Assembly: GCF_963583255.1 (NCBI RefSeq)
Contig: NC_084819.1
Location: forward strand, 21,073,460 to 21,137,459
Length of the DNA stretch: 64,000 nt
Source: Pyrus communis
Lineage: Eukaryota; Streptophyta; Magnoliopsida; Rosales; Rosaceae
Reading direction: 5' to 3'
Shown here: positions 22,647 through 36,100 of the stretch, piece by piece
Numbering within the stretch: the stretch's first letter is position 1
Layout: every line of letters starts with the position of its first letter
Notes under the pieces: model-generated
The model's input: the letters and a program-made list of their open reading frames with translations, nothing else
Databases searched by the model: none
What the model was told of the DNA's origin: nothing
Program-made: the position numbers and the translations under genes

Positions 22647-25600
22647 GCTATTATCTCATTCAGTGGCAGAGATGAGAGACAATGGAAAGAAAAAGCTAGA
22701 AGCAGCTGCTAGAAGATGCAGAAGCACTTGACCATTACTGGTAAAACAAACAACACAACCAAATCTGACTATTTTGCTTGATATATTACTTGCACCAAAC
22801 ACCCACACACACAAACCACAAAACTTCAAGGAAAGGGACTTGATGCAATTTGCAACCAAGAGGGTCCTCTCTCTCTCTCTCTACACTTACAAAATTAATG
22901 GAGAGGAAGGGGAGGTGGGTGAAGGATAATTGAGCTCAGAGCACAGCGCAGAGAGAGAGACCCTTTAGAGCTTCAACATCAAGATCATCATTGCCTGCAA
23001 CATTGGTTTCATATATATTGGAAGCACTGCTGCCTTTTCTTTTTTAAATTTTATAAACCTCTATCAGCAGCTTCTTAACAGGATCTCGTAGCAAAAACGA
23101 GACGATGTATACAAGTTGAGGGCAAAGAAATTTAAGGAGAGGGGAGGGCAGTGGGCAGTGGACAGGCTAGAAAAGCATTAAAAATGAAAATAAAAAGGGA
23201 GACCTACCCAATACCCCCAACTGAAACTTCCACCACCTTTTATTGCACTCCTTCAATGTGTATCTGCCCCAATACACTTTGCCATTAATATTTACTTGAA
23301 ACCGCAAACCTTCCAATTCTTCGAACTTCTCTAGATCTTTATCTTTCTTTACTTCTCAGACTCTCCATATATTATTTTTTATGTGCGAGTATTTTTTTAA
23401 TTTGTTTCTGTATGTACCTTCTTATATAAGTCTTCCAACCAAGTAACACTCATTTGGCGTATTCTTTGCTTCTAGCACATGGCATTGCATGCCCGGTCAC
23501 CTTTTCTCACCTAAATGTAGGTATATCCGAATGTGAATATGATATGTTACCATTTACAACATACACACACACACACATATTATGTTGGAAGGAATCCAAC
23601 CATGTAACTATCCTAATTCTAACATTTTAATTTAACCTCTATTTGATGAATGAACGAAAATGGGGTAAATTGAGACTAAATGATACGAAAATGACAGTTT
23701 TAGGGGACAAAGTAAGACAAAACTTGTTTCAAATGGTAAAATGAGACTAAATATATAGTAATTTCCAAGGACAAATCAAGTAATAAGGTTTCCATTGAAG
23801 ATAGAGTAATGTTTGGGAGACTATTTTATAAACTAAATGACATAGAAGTTGGTGATTGAATTATTACTTAATCGCTGATAAACGTGCTCATTTTCAATTC
23901 ATAACACCTCATTTGATTTGCTACTTTAATCTCTCTAACATTACTCTTAAAGATAACCTTACATGGATTGTACCATACATTTTCTGTCAACATATATAAT
24001 TATAACGTCAAAGTTATAAATACGTAGAAACCAGCAAGCATCCAATTAGTTGTTACAACAATAAATGAATATGTCTAGGGTTTGAACTTTGAGGCGATGA
24101 AAACGAAACCCAAAGAAAGGACTATTCAAAATTCAACGTACTCGATCGATCGGGACAATGTGTCCCTTGATCTGTGCTACAAACGCGCACCATTCTCCAT
24201 GTGTGTATACATTTCAGAAATAATGACAAAATTTTAGTAAATAAAGTAATGGATTGAATAATATGAAAATATTAGTGTGTTTAACATAATAAATGGGTAA
24301 CCTTCTATTCTCGAATCTCGAATGCTGCTTCTTAATTTGCTCCTCATTAATAAATAAAAAATTTGGTTGTCAGTCTTCTCAACTCCACAAATCTGGATTT
24401 GACTCTTAAACTTTTAAATTTTCCATTTGCTTAAATACCCTCCACCACATCTCGTGATATTTTACTATAGCATCTCGTAAGATCTTTTGTTTGGGAAGTG
24501 ATTTTGCTTGCGATCGAGAACAGCTTATATGCTTGGGTCATCACTACTATAGTATTCAAGTCTAATGATAGTGAAGAAAAATTTACACATGACAATGCAT
24601 CATTGAATCATGACGCATGTAACGGTGAACTTCTTTCATGTAAATCCTTGACACTTAAAAATATGAAGAACATAATAAGCGAAAAAGTGTTTCGGTTAGT
24701 TGAAAAGAAGAGTAGATCCGCCCGAAAATTAGGACAAACCCTTTATTTTTCATGCACAACTCTATTATTTTTTACAAAATTAAAGAAAAAATCAACATAG
24801 AGATAAATCGAAATATGCCGAAAGAGAAAAGGTCCTTTGGGTTCATATAAGTTGGTGGTATATACAGAGCATTGTTTTCTCAAAATTCAATAGCATGGTA
24901 CATATGCCTTGTGGTAATCAAAGTGAGAGTGGTCCAACACCAATGTGTTTGAATCGATCAATTTGCCTTGGAGCATGGGAAGTGCAGAAAAAAATGCAGA
25001 GTAGACCCTAGCTACTCTTGTATATATATATGTTCACTGTAAATAATAATCCTGACAAAGTTAAAACCATGCATGCATGCATGGAAAATGATAAATAACA
25101 GGTAGCTACGTATCTACGTACGTATTTCAGTTAGAAATATTTTCTTTTTCTTTTTTAACAAAGTAGGAAATAAGTTGATTCATAGGACTGGTACAGATTT
25201 GGAGCTGCTTGGTATTTGAAATACATGACAAAAAAGGAAGAAAATCATATTTACCAATATTAACTTTTCCAGAATATTTTTTTTCCACCTAACTCAAACC
25301 TCATGAAGGGTATTAATTTACGACTCCAGTTGAGAATGTTGGTTTCTTCGATTATTCAGATAGTTTCCATTTAACATGCTCAATATTTCAAAAACATTTA
25401 AAACGTGGGATTATAATTTCCCACTGACAATACTGAGGGCATTTTTTCAATTAAAAAAAAAAATTATATTGTGTTTCATTCAAACCAAATAAATTAACTG
25501 GAAGGAAGGGTAAATTCGCAAGTGTAATTAAATTCTGAAATTATACTAGTACGTAGTAAAACACCAAAGTGAGTAAATTGGACAATGACCACACAGAATG

Positions 25601-25945
25601 GGGAGGGTCCCTTTGATCTAAAGCACTAATAAATAATTTGGTATATTAAAAAAGTGAGCACCTAGATATTAATGTAGTTTAATCGTGACCGTTGAAATAG
25701 AGATTTGGAAGGAAAAGAATTCTACTCCAATTAGCATATGTCTCAACAGTCAGTCCACAATGCTACCAGAAACAACTCTGAACTCATATGATATATGAAA
25801 CGCTCATGCACATGCAGCTCACTGATAAAAGGGCATTTCAGTCTTTGCACCATACGCTTGCTTCTAAGCCAAGAAGGCTTGAATGGAAGACTCTGGCTGT
25901 AAACAGTATGACCCAACAATGTAAGTTTGTTAATTTACCAAGATA

Positions 25946-25992
<47 letters not shown>

Positions 25993-27198
25993 TGTGGTTG
26001 GAACAATCTGAACTTTGCAATCACTCATGGGGTGAGGGTCCTGAGGGAAGTTTTAACGGCTAAGGAAAGATTATATACCATGAAACTTAAAAGGTGGCAA
26101 AACCCCTTGGTTAAGAAAGAGAGACCAATCATAATATTAGTTAGAAATTGCTTTTCTTTCTTTTTCCCAAACATCTACCAACCCATAAGTGGAAAGGAAG
26201 AAAAAGACCTTATGTTTGTCACCCATGTAAAGACACTTGGTATGGAATGGAACGAACCAAAGCGAATAAGTGATCGATAGAGATACAAAGGGGCCTAAAA
26301 GAAAGTTGATTCTAGTCGATGTGCATGCCTTCTTACTTTTTAGTTTTTAGTTGGAAATTTTTAAAGTTATATTTGGGTGAAAGGACATCCAAATTCTAAG
26401 AGATTCAACCAAGTTGGTAAAGAATGTACAACAAAATGTTGATAGGAGCAATTGGAAGTACACTCTATGATCATGAATTATTTGATATCTCTCGTATATA
26501 TCTTCGTAATGGTCATGCAGTGCATTTCTAATCCCTTATTTCTAGTGCTTTGCAATGTATTTCTTCCTCACTTGAGTTGAATCCCTTGAAAAATTTAAAA
26601 GTCCATCACCCAACCATAGCCCTAGAGATGCTTGAACTAAATAATGTCTTTAAGCAAAATGTGCATGTTATAGGTTTAGGGAGCAAATATCGTAATTGGT
26701 ATACAAAACTTTCAGATTTGCAATTTGTTTGTCATATCCGACAGCATGGACTACTTTCAGCGACAAATTAAGGGCCTATAGCGACGACATAGTGAGGAAA
26801 GTTTCATCGGTAAAATCCTTCTGCGGCAGAACTTTACTCTATGAAGGGGCGTTTTGTGTATATTTTGATGAGAGATCGGGAGTGGCATACTAGGAAGATG
26901 AAACACATGAAAGACAAAATGAAGCTTACAAAAATGGCCAAGCCAACGCGCGTCGCCCTCGTTCTATACACGATCCTCGAGTATATCCACTTAACAATTA
27001 CATTGTACTTGTAATAATACCCAGGTTACGAAAATGGGTAAAGAAGCCTCTATGATTTGATCTTTGTGTATCCGCATTTCTGTGATTGAAAGGTGGCATG
27101 AAAACTTCTGTAGGCATCCCAAACGTATGGATTTTCTCTACCTCTCCACTCTTGGAGCAGCGGAAAACAAAATATCGGCTCAGTAAAGAACCAATTTT
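22647..27198. other. Intergenic region upstream of the neprosin gene
   Basis: The first 350 bp are the likely promoter/leader of the neprosin gene, with a CT run at about 22866-22884 and an AG run near 22950. The rest is AT-rich, with a CACACA run near 23565-23576 and a long CT run at 25949-25989. A slightly GC-richer stretch at about 26700-27190 has only short ORFs with no family resemblance. Confidence 0.55.
25949..25989. repeat. (CT)n microsatellite
   Basis: About 40 bases of perfect CT dinucleotides. It creates artificial Ser-Leu and Arg-Glu ORFs on the two strands. Confidence 0.95.
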
Positions 27199-30100
27199 TC
27201 AGCCACTTGCCGTGTCCTCACCGTCTTCACTATCATCGCTGCAATTCCGTGATGTAGTAAGCAGTGCAAACCAATGACTAAAACCAGAGCACGGACTAGT
27301 AAAATCCATCATCGTATAATTATATTTTCATTTATATCTCATATATTATTATATCTTGAAGTATTGTATATACCTATTTTCGGGAAGCTTTGATATTCGT
27401 CTGGCATCCAAGCCTGTGATGAACTTTTGTGCAGCTTGAACATTTTCAGGACCTGGAAAAATGTGGAACCGAAACGGTTACAGCTGCAACCAAACACTGT
27501 AACAGTTGCAGTAAAACAGTGCAAGTTAAGCAGAAAAAAGTACCCTTTGACAATTGGAAAGCATGCAGAGCACATCTTTCTGCTGCGAGTCTCATGGGAG
27601 TACTTCCATCTTTCAAGCATTCAGCAAGAGCCAGTCCAATAATATTGAAACGAGCCAAAAATAACCAAAGCATTTTCCTGTAATACAATTTACCGTGCAT
27701 AAAATCCTTAATGATATGCACAGTTTCATAATTTCAACATGAAATTCTGAAAGCACAAAGCACATACCTTAGAACCTCGTTTTATAGCAGATAATGCCTT
27801 TCTTCTAACTTCACTAGAATCATTGCGCAAAGCCGACACTAAGGATGATATAATTTCCAAATGAAGTGACGTATTAGAAGGATCACTTCGGAGCTTATGA
27901 ATCAGAAGTCTCCCAAATGCCTTGGTTGAAGTTTCACGCAGTGGGAGCTGTTTGAAGAAAAGAATCACTACTTTGTAAAGCATAAATCGATTAAAAAAAT
28001 AAAAAATAAACGCAAATATCAAGATTAAGTACCTTCTCATCAATCAAGGCACCCTTAAGCTGGTCCAAGATAGACGGAAACTCTGGAGACAAACAAATAG
28101 TGGAAGGGTTGTGCCTGAGCATGGATGATATTGTGAGTCCATCGCCATGCCTAGCAGACAAGCTACGAGATGGTAGAAAATCATAGAGTTCCTGAAGCAG
28201 CTCTGTCAGTTGAACATCTTCTAGGTACTGATTATCAATAGTGAAAGTTAGGTCAACAATAAAGAAAATCATTTTAAAAGGAAGCGGATACAGAATCTTG
28301 AACTTCATGATTAAGTGAAAAATCAATCTAGAATCCGTAATTGCTAATCCAGAATTATCCATGGCATACCTGGGATGTGATCCCCAAAATGCTTGCAGCA
28401 GATATCCGAACCTGGTCATCATCATGATGAATCAAGTCCTTAAGTTGCAAGTAGAGACGAGTTCTAAAAGCACTGCTCACACTTTTTCCGGCACGCTTTA
28501 GGACACCTTCAAGAGCAGACAAACTTGCCTCCCGAACTCCACCATCAGGAGCCTGACGGTGAAATGAGAAAGATTTGTTCAATCAAGATTTGAAATTTAA
28601 GTACATGAAAGAAGATTCTAAGTAACAATTACCTGCAAACTGGAAAGGAGGTCTCCAACTAAAGGGTCAACCCAGGTACTGAGAGCACTAAGCTTTCCGA
28701 GTGCAAGGGCAGCACTTGAACGAATGATTCTGCACTTGAAAAGTATCTAATATGCTGAATATATGGAGAAAACAAGCTGAACTACTTGTTCCCACTGTAG
28801 AAATATTTGAAATTTAAAACACAAGCAGTTGAAATGAAATCATTATGATTATAGCTATTTTCACATCGGGGACATTAGCTGAGACATCACTACTAAGACA
28901 CGCACCATTTAAAGGACAACCCAAACCAAGTACCCGTGAACCAAAAAGCACATTGGCAAAACATTACTAGATGATTGTACTAAGCCAACCTTGTGCTATC
29001 CTGTAGACACTTTACAAATGTTGTCTGAAGCTGAGGAAGAAAAGGTTTCAGCGCCATTCCACCCTTTATTATCATAATTGTCAAGGTAGATAAAATAGCA
29101 CTCTTCACTTGCCAAGGGAACCGGTCACCTATTATCCGGATAAGAGGCCTGAAGTTGCAATCCAATAGTAGCCAGTAAGATTTATGGAAAGTTAGCATCC
29201 CGCATATATCAGGCTCAGTTACATTACAATACTGGCCTAGGTCATTAAAGCCAAACAATGTTAACTGAATCTACAATTTATGAAGCTAGTAAATAGTAAT
29301 ACAATAAAGACCATGAATATTTTCAAGAGTTTGCCTCCCAGAGATTATTTCCTCAGGTAAAGACTCATGTTCTTTCATACAAATTAAAATTACAATGCTT
29401 GATTACTGAGGAGCCCAATGTCTAGAGACAAAGAAAAATAGATTGTAAATATAAACACGCGTTTCATTATTTTTACAGCCTCTACAAAACTTGAGTAATA
29501 AGCAAACAAAATCATTCCATTAATCAAGACATCAAGACACAATTTTATACATTGACATCAATGAGGTCAAAATGAGACATCAAATTTAGGGAACAAAGTT
29601 TATCTACCATTATTTAATCATACATACCCTGTGATTGGGATGACAAACTCTTTCAGCGCCTGTTCAGTTCACCGAGACCCAATGCTGCTTGCTCTCTTAG
29701 TTCAGCAGATCCACTTGTTAAACCCTAAAGGCGGTACAGGTAATACCCTAAAATGGCATGCCCAAAAAGGAATGTAAAGGTTCTTTTCCTTTTGCAGTAC
29801 AATAAAAACAGAACTTTATTACTACAAAAGAAAACAAAACAAGCACAACAGACTAGGAGTCCGTAACTGCTGAAACAACAGCTGGACCAAAGCCCATGAA
29901 GCAGCCTCTCAAGGATTCTCCCTTTTACTTCCACAAGTAAAATATAGAATTGAAGTGCACTTCCAAACCATTACAAACTAGCTATAATGATGTACGGTTG
30001 GTATGAACAAACATAGAACAAGACAATAATTTACTGCCTTTCATTTGACTTGAGCATCCAAGGAAAAGAATAGCAAACATACTTGGTGAAATAAGCAATG

Positions 30101-33100
30101 GTTGAAGTGCTTTTGGTAAACAAAACCCAGGTATGACAATTGGTCCTCCCTGCAAGGTCATAAACACAACATGTTCCGGTTAATAGGCTAGGCCATTCAC
30201 GGGAAAACATATAGAATACACAACATATGGAATTAATTTTAAACAAAAGCATCTGCAATACTTGGAATATTGCCTACCTTCTTTCTACGCTCCTTATCCC
30301 TGGAAGTAGATACAGCATCTCGTACTAATTTAATATATGAAGGAAGTACCTCCTTGGGAACTGAACTTACAACCCTAGACAAAGCTTTCCAAGAAACCTG
30401 TTGAATAGAGGGTAACATACAATGTTATGTAATTGGAGTCAATAACAGAAGCTGAAATGCTAATAGCACATACCGCCACAGTAGCTGAATCAGAATCACT
30501 GAGCAAAACAATCAGGGTAGATATCACGTTTGGAGCTTCAGCAACCAAATATAATTTACTGTTTTTGAAGAAGTAGCTGATAAGGTATGAAGAACTTCTT
30601 CTAATTGAAGCCTGAAACCATGAATACAAAAGAGTGAGAGAGGGATATAAACAGGATTAAAGCATTCAATTACATTGTTAGTAAAACAACTTAATACCTG
30701 ACTATCACTGACAGCTCGAACAAGCTCAGATATAAGAGATTCAACACCTCCCTCATCTATGACTAAAATCACAGTCTCAGCAGCCTCCTTTGCCAACTTT
30801 TGAATTTCCTAGAATTTCAAAAGGAAAAATATTCCAACCTGATTAGGTTTCAAATTGCCAAAAAGGGAAAAGAAATATGTTCTTAAACAAGCCAGAAGAT
30901 TGCAGACTGCAACAACGTACCTTCTCATCAGCACCCATTGCAGAAAGTAAAGCAGGAAGAACAGTACCAAGATGAGGGTTAAGACCAGGTCCAGCCACCT
31001 CAGCTACAGCTCCAACAGCATGTGCATTAAACGCACTGGATATGTCAGCAATTACAGTCAACAAGAAGCACCCACAAGGACATTATTATTTCAAAAATCA
31101 ATAAAGGAATATAAAAATGTAATTTGAGAAAGAAATACATACATAAGTGGCAGGTGGACCAGCTTGGGTAAGATGTGAGGCAAAACAGCAGAAATCCGGA
31201 CACTAAAACAAAAAATACAGCAACTTAGCACGACAAAAGTTCTTCGAGTAAGAGAGCGCGAATGAGAGACATAAAATGTAAGTGGATATTTCACCTTAAG
31301 ATTTGTTTGAAGCTATCAAGAGCAGTATCAGAAGTTTGATCATCCTCCAAAGCACGTAAAAGAGTGGGAACAATTTCATCGATTGCTTGCATTCCAGCAC
31401 TCTACATTGTGACTCATATTTTAACTTTATTCAAAGATGACCATCTTAAAATCAAAATATATAATAAAATAGACAACGAACCTTGTAGAGAGTGTTAAAT
31501 GCTAACCCAGCAGCCTCGCTAACCTCGGGCATGCTGTTAACAATTAAAATGTAAGGGCCGCATTTTGAAGGAAAGAAAAATAATTCTAGACAGATTTGGA
31601 AATTCATAAATATCATAAGAGAAGACAAAACCTGTCCGAAAGAGCAGTTCGAATGGTTGGTATGAGCTCATCCATGAAACTCAACAACTGATTTTTTCCA
31701 GCACTGGCCATTACTTCACTCAGACCAATGCACACTCCCTGATATCACAAGAAAGTTAGAAATGTGTTAGCACACTAACCAAACTGATGCACTGGTTGGG
31801 CACTAAACCAAATGATACTTGCTTAGACAACCACAAAAATACATCCATGTTCAATTCCAAGACAAAAACCCTTTTTAGGGGTGAGACTAAATGATAATGA
31901 GAATGCTCAGTAAATAACACAGTTGCAGCATCATAACAAACAAAATAAAGAAGGAACTCTCACTTGTCTTTTGCCAACGTCAGAGTCCTTTAGCCCTTGG
32001 GATAAAATTGGGATGATCCATGGAAGTACTCTTTCACCAAGTTTCCTGACAAGCTCACCCAGTGATCGTCCAGCAACTTGCCGTCTTTCAGAGGACGATG
32101 AAGCAAGAGAGGCAATTAGAGTATTCATTAAAACTGGCATTATTTCCTTTAGAGTCTTCGGAGTATTTGCCACAATAGTTTTCCATACATGCAGAGCAGC
32201 CTGAAAAATGGTAATTTTGACTAAAAAGTTACGTATGCTCCGAAAATAAAACAAAAGATTGAACCCGTGCTAAGTAAGTACTCTCCCTACCTGACGAACT
32301 GATAAGCTGACATCTGTTCGAACCATATATAATGCAGCAAGAACTTCATCACGCTTTTCCCTTCCCAGAACCTCAATGATAGCCTGACCCTGTGCTTCAG
32401 TACTAGCACCTTCATCATCACTGCCACCCTCAAGTAAAGCTTTCCCAGAAGTTCCAGCAACCTGGATTTGAAGAGATTATCTCAGCAACCAAAGACTTAG
32501 AGACTTCATGCACGAAAAGAAAAAAAAAAGGAAACAGGGTGAAGACTTAATTACCTTAAATAAGAGATCACCCAATAATTCCACAGAGCTTTGCCGAATC
32601 TGCCAACTATCGTTAAAGATACCATCTTCAACAACAGGAAGGAGCAAAGGTAAAGACCTGGACGTAAAAGAAAACAGAAAAACAAAATGAAACCCATCAG
32701 ATGGAAACCATTATGACAACATTATGGGCTGGTTTGGTATTGCTGTGCTTTGAAAAAAAACTGCTTCTACTGTGCTGTGAGAATAAGCTCATTTTTGCTG
32801 CTTCACGTTTTCAGCTTTTTTTCACCAGAAACTGTGAAAATAAGTTGTTTTTAAGTGTTTACCAAACACCATTTTGAGCTCAGCTTTTTTTGATACCCAC
32901 TTTTTATAAAAGCACCTCAGTACCAATTACCAAACCAGTACTAATGCCGGGGAAGCATCCCAAATTATGGAACATCCCACTCAAGTATGAGCACTCAGCC
33001 CAGAATGCAAATGAACGACCATTTATAATCCAATTATTCCCAAAAGGGTAAGATATTCAATGTTGCACAACATCCAGACTTGGGAATGATAATTAAATTT

Positions 33101-36100
33101 AGCACAAATTGGTAATATTTCCTAAGAAAAGTTCACTTTTGGTTGCCATCAAGGTCATTAAAGAGCAAAGTAGCTTTAACTGATAAAACCCATGGCACTG
33201 TCCAACAACCACAAGATTGAACCCCCACCCTCACCGGGATTAGAGGTTCACTGGACTAGAGAGATCAACCTCCTGTCTTGTAGCATATAGGTTCAATGGG
33301 CCTCCAATGGACCACAATTACCTTGTTATTCAATACTTTTCTAGACTAGAACAAATATCCAAGACTCTCCGACAAACAATTCATTAGAGAGCTATCACAA
33401 TGATCAACCAGGGAAGTGCTTACGTTGTTGCGTAATGCTCAACCAGGATGCCCGACACCTAGTGCTGCCTCACGTACAAACTCATTTTCATTGGCAAGAC
33501 CTGTAAGAGTATAAGCTCCCATTAAGTTTAAATAGAGCACCAGAGTCTTATTGTGATATATGATACCATATTTTACAGAATACCAAAACTCCACACATTG
33601 TACTTACCATCTAAAATAGCAGGCAGCACCAGCTGTAAATAGTTCTGGAATTGGACGCCCAATGACCTTGGTAAATACTACAATCAATTCCCAAACAATA
33701 CATGACCATTAAACAGAGCTGGTAAAACAAATACTTGCAGTAGTGGTTAAAATGTTTAAAACATGCTGTCTTCACCTTAAATAATGTTAAATATCCATCA
33801 TGGACAGATGCTTTTTGATGAGAACAGTTTCGGATAATATCAGGAAGTGCAAGCTCAAAGTACTCAGTTCCAAGTGCAGCTAATACCTGGATTGGATCAA
33901 ATGTCTCTCAGCAAAGCAAGGAAATAATTATAGCAGGTATATACGGAAAAAATAAATACACGTCTGCATAAAGAATCATCATTGTCAAATGCCCGCCATA
34001 TTGACACTATGGATAACATGTTTTCCAGCTTACAAGTATATATATACTCTTTCCTTGACCTATTTTTTTATTAAGTTTCAATAAGGATATTTCCACTAAA
34101 TACATTGAAAGTAAAATGGGCGGGAGTCATTTAATTATTGGATAAAAAAAAGAGCATACATTGGATGAAATAAATGGCCTAAGAAAGTTATGACATTATA
34201 AATTCACAGCATAAATAATTGGCTTGTAATCATTAACATTACAATGAATGCATGATCTAAAACTTAGTGGGATTTGAGCGAAAGGAAACCAATGAACATT
34301 TAAGTTACCAAGTAATGCAAAAGAACTCACTCTTACCTTCAATATACAAAAAGCTACGATCAAATTATAGCATATTTCTAATAAATGTAATACCAGATAT
34401 AAATATGACCATGTTCCCAGCTTTTCGAGCATGCAATTATATTTCCCTTTTCAAAGTAACAATTAATATGATATGTAACAGAAGTTTAACCATGCTCAGA
34501 CAAAAAATAAAGAAAGAATTTCTTAGTTTAAAGAGTAAAGCTGACCTCGCTCAACCCTTGAGCTGCTCCAGAGCGCTCAACATTACTATTATCAGATTTA
34601 AGTGTATGAAACAACCAGGGAACGAGATCTGGGAAATGATCTTCGCCCATTTCCCTTATAAGGGATCGAAGGGCCCTTGCTGCAACTGACCGAACTTCTG
34701 GAATTGGATCCACAAGAACCTAGTTTTGGGGCATACAAGTACTTAGAAAACAGTTATATAGAAGAGTCAAATATACCACTCTTGAAAAATGGTACCTTTT
34801 TCACTTCAGGAAGAAGTAAGCCAATATATGGAATCGTATCCTTAGGTTCAGTAACTAATGAGCACATGTTGCCAACTATTTGTGCTGCTTTCTTTGTAGT
34901 CTCAGCACTCCTTTCCCGTAGCCCTCTATGTACTATTGGCACCAACAGTGCCAGTCAATTGTATTAATAAAAGTGGTCTGCAAAGAATTCAAAACGTTCA
35001 AATAAATAAATGAAGGAAACAAAGTTAAAATAAAGTGGCAGAGTTCACCATTCAAATCCTTACCTGTAAGAGAATATCAAGAGAGTACTTTGTATGGTCA
35101 TTGGGATCTGAAAGATCCAGTAGAAGAGTAGGAACAAGGGAAGCTATTTCAGGATTCTTTATTACACTCCCAACCTAAGAATAGAACAAAAACAAAATGC
35201 ATTAACAATGATTATAAAGTATAAATAGGTATCTCATTGCAAAATTTAAAAACCTGTTGAAGTGCCATTTGTCCTGCTGACTGGACTTTAGGATGTGTAT
35301 CTGTTAAAACCTGCAGGTGCAATAACAAGGTTAAGAACAAAGCATAAGACAACAATATACATATTCTAAAAGTGCTACATAAACTAATGTCCATATAAAG
35401 ACAAACCTCAGTCAATTTTGGAACAATCTTCGGGGAGACACTGAGATAGCTGTTGAGGAGTGCAATAGGCCATAGCCCCAAGCAGTTGGACACTACTTTG
35501 TTTTGTACGCCAAGATTTATCTTCAAGACCCTATCAAAATAATGTATTTATATAAAATGACAAATTTGAAGATTAAGAAAATTTCCCAATAAGTTTATAA
35601 ATAAATAGGTAAGGTATAAGATAATTACCTTCAAAAGAGATGGAAGAACCAGTTTAACTCCTTGAGCACTGAGTTGAGACATCATTGCACGAGCTGAACA
35701 CTCAGCACCTTCACGAACGGCAACAACTTGAGCCGAGAATGAAACCAACAGTAGTGGCAACATTTTAATTACAAACCTGCATCAGAAAGATGATAGGAGG
35801 ACAGATAGAGAGAGTTCAGGTGAATATTAAAGTCCATAAAGAAAACTTCTTTGATCATAACCTATCACTTACCGTTCAAATAGTCTTCCGAGTGATTCAC
35901 AGAGACACTCAAATCCGAGAAAAGCTCCTTCACGACATTTGGCTGAATTCCTGTAATGGAAAGGAAATACAAAAATGAAAAGCTGCATCCCCAAAAAATA
36001 AAAAAAATTGAAAAAATAAAATGCATAAGAAACAAAAGTTTTGAGTAATCTAGCAATCTTGCAACAATAATTGACTCACAACACCAAGACCCTTCTATTC

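Noticed and set aside
24498..24800. 100-codon plus-strand ORF
   Set aside because: AT-driven codon content, no domain and no neighbouring exon signals.
25838..26280. ORFs on both strands across the CT repeat
   Set aside because: They exist only because (CT)n has no stops in these frames.
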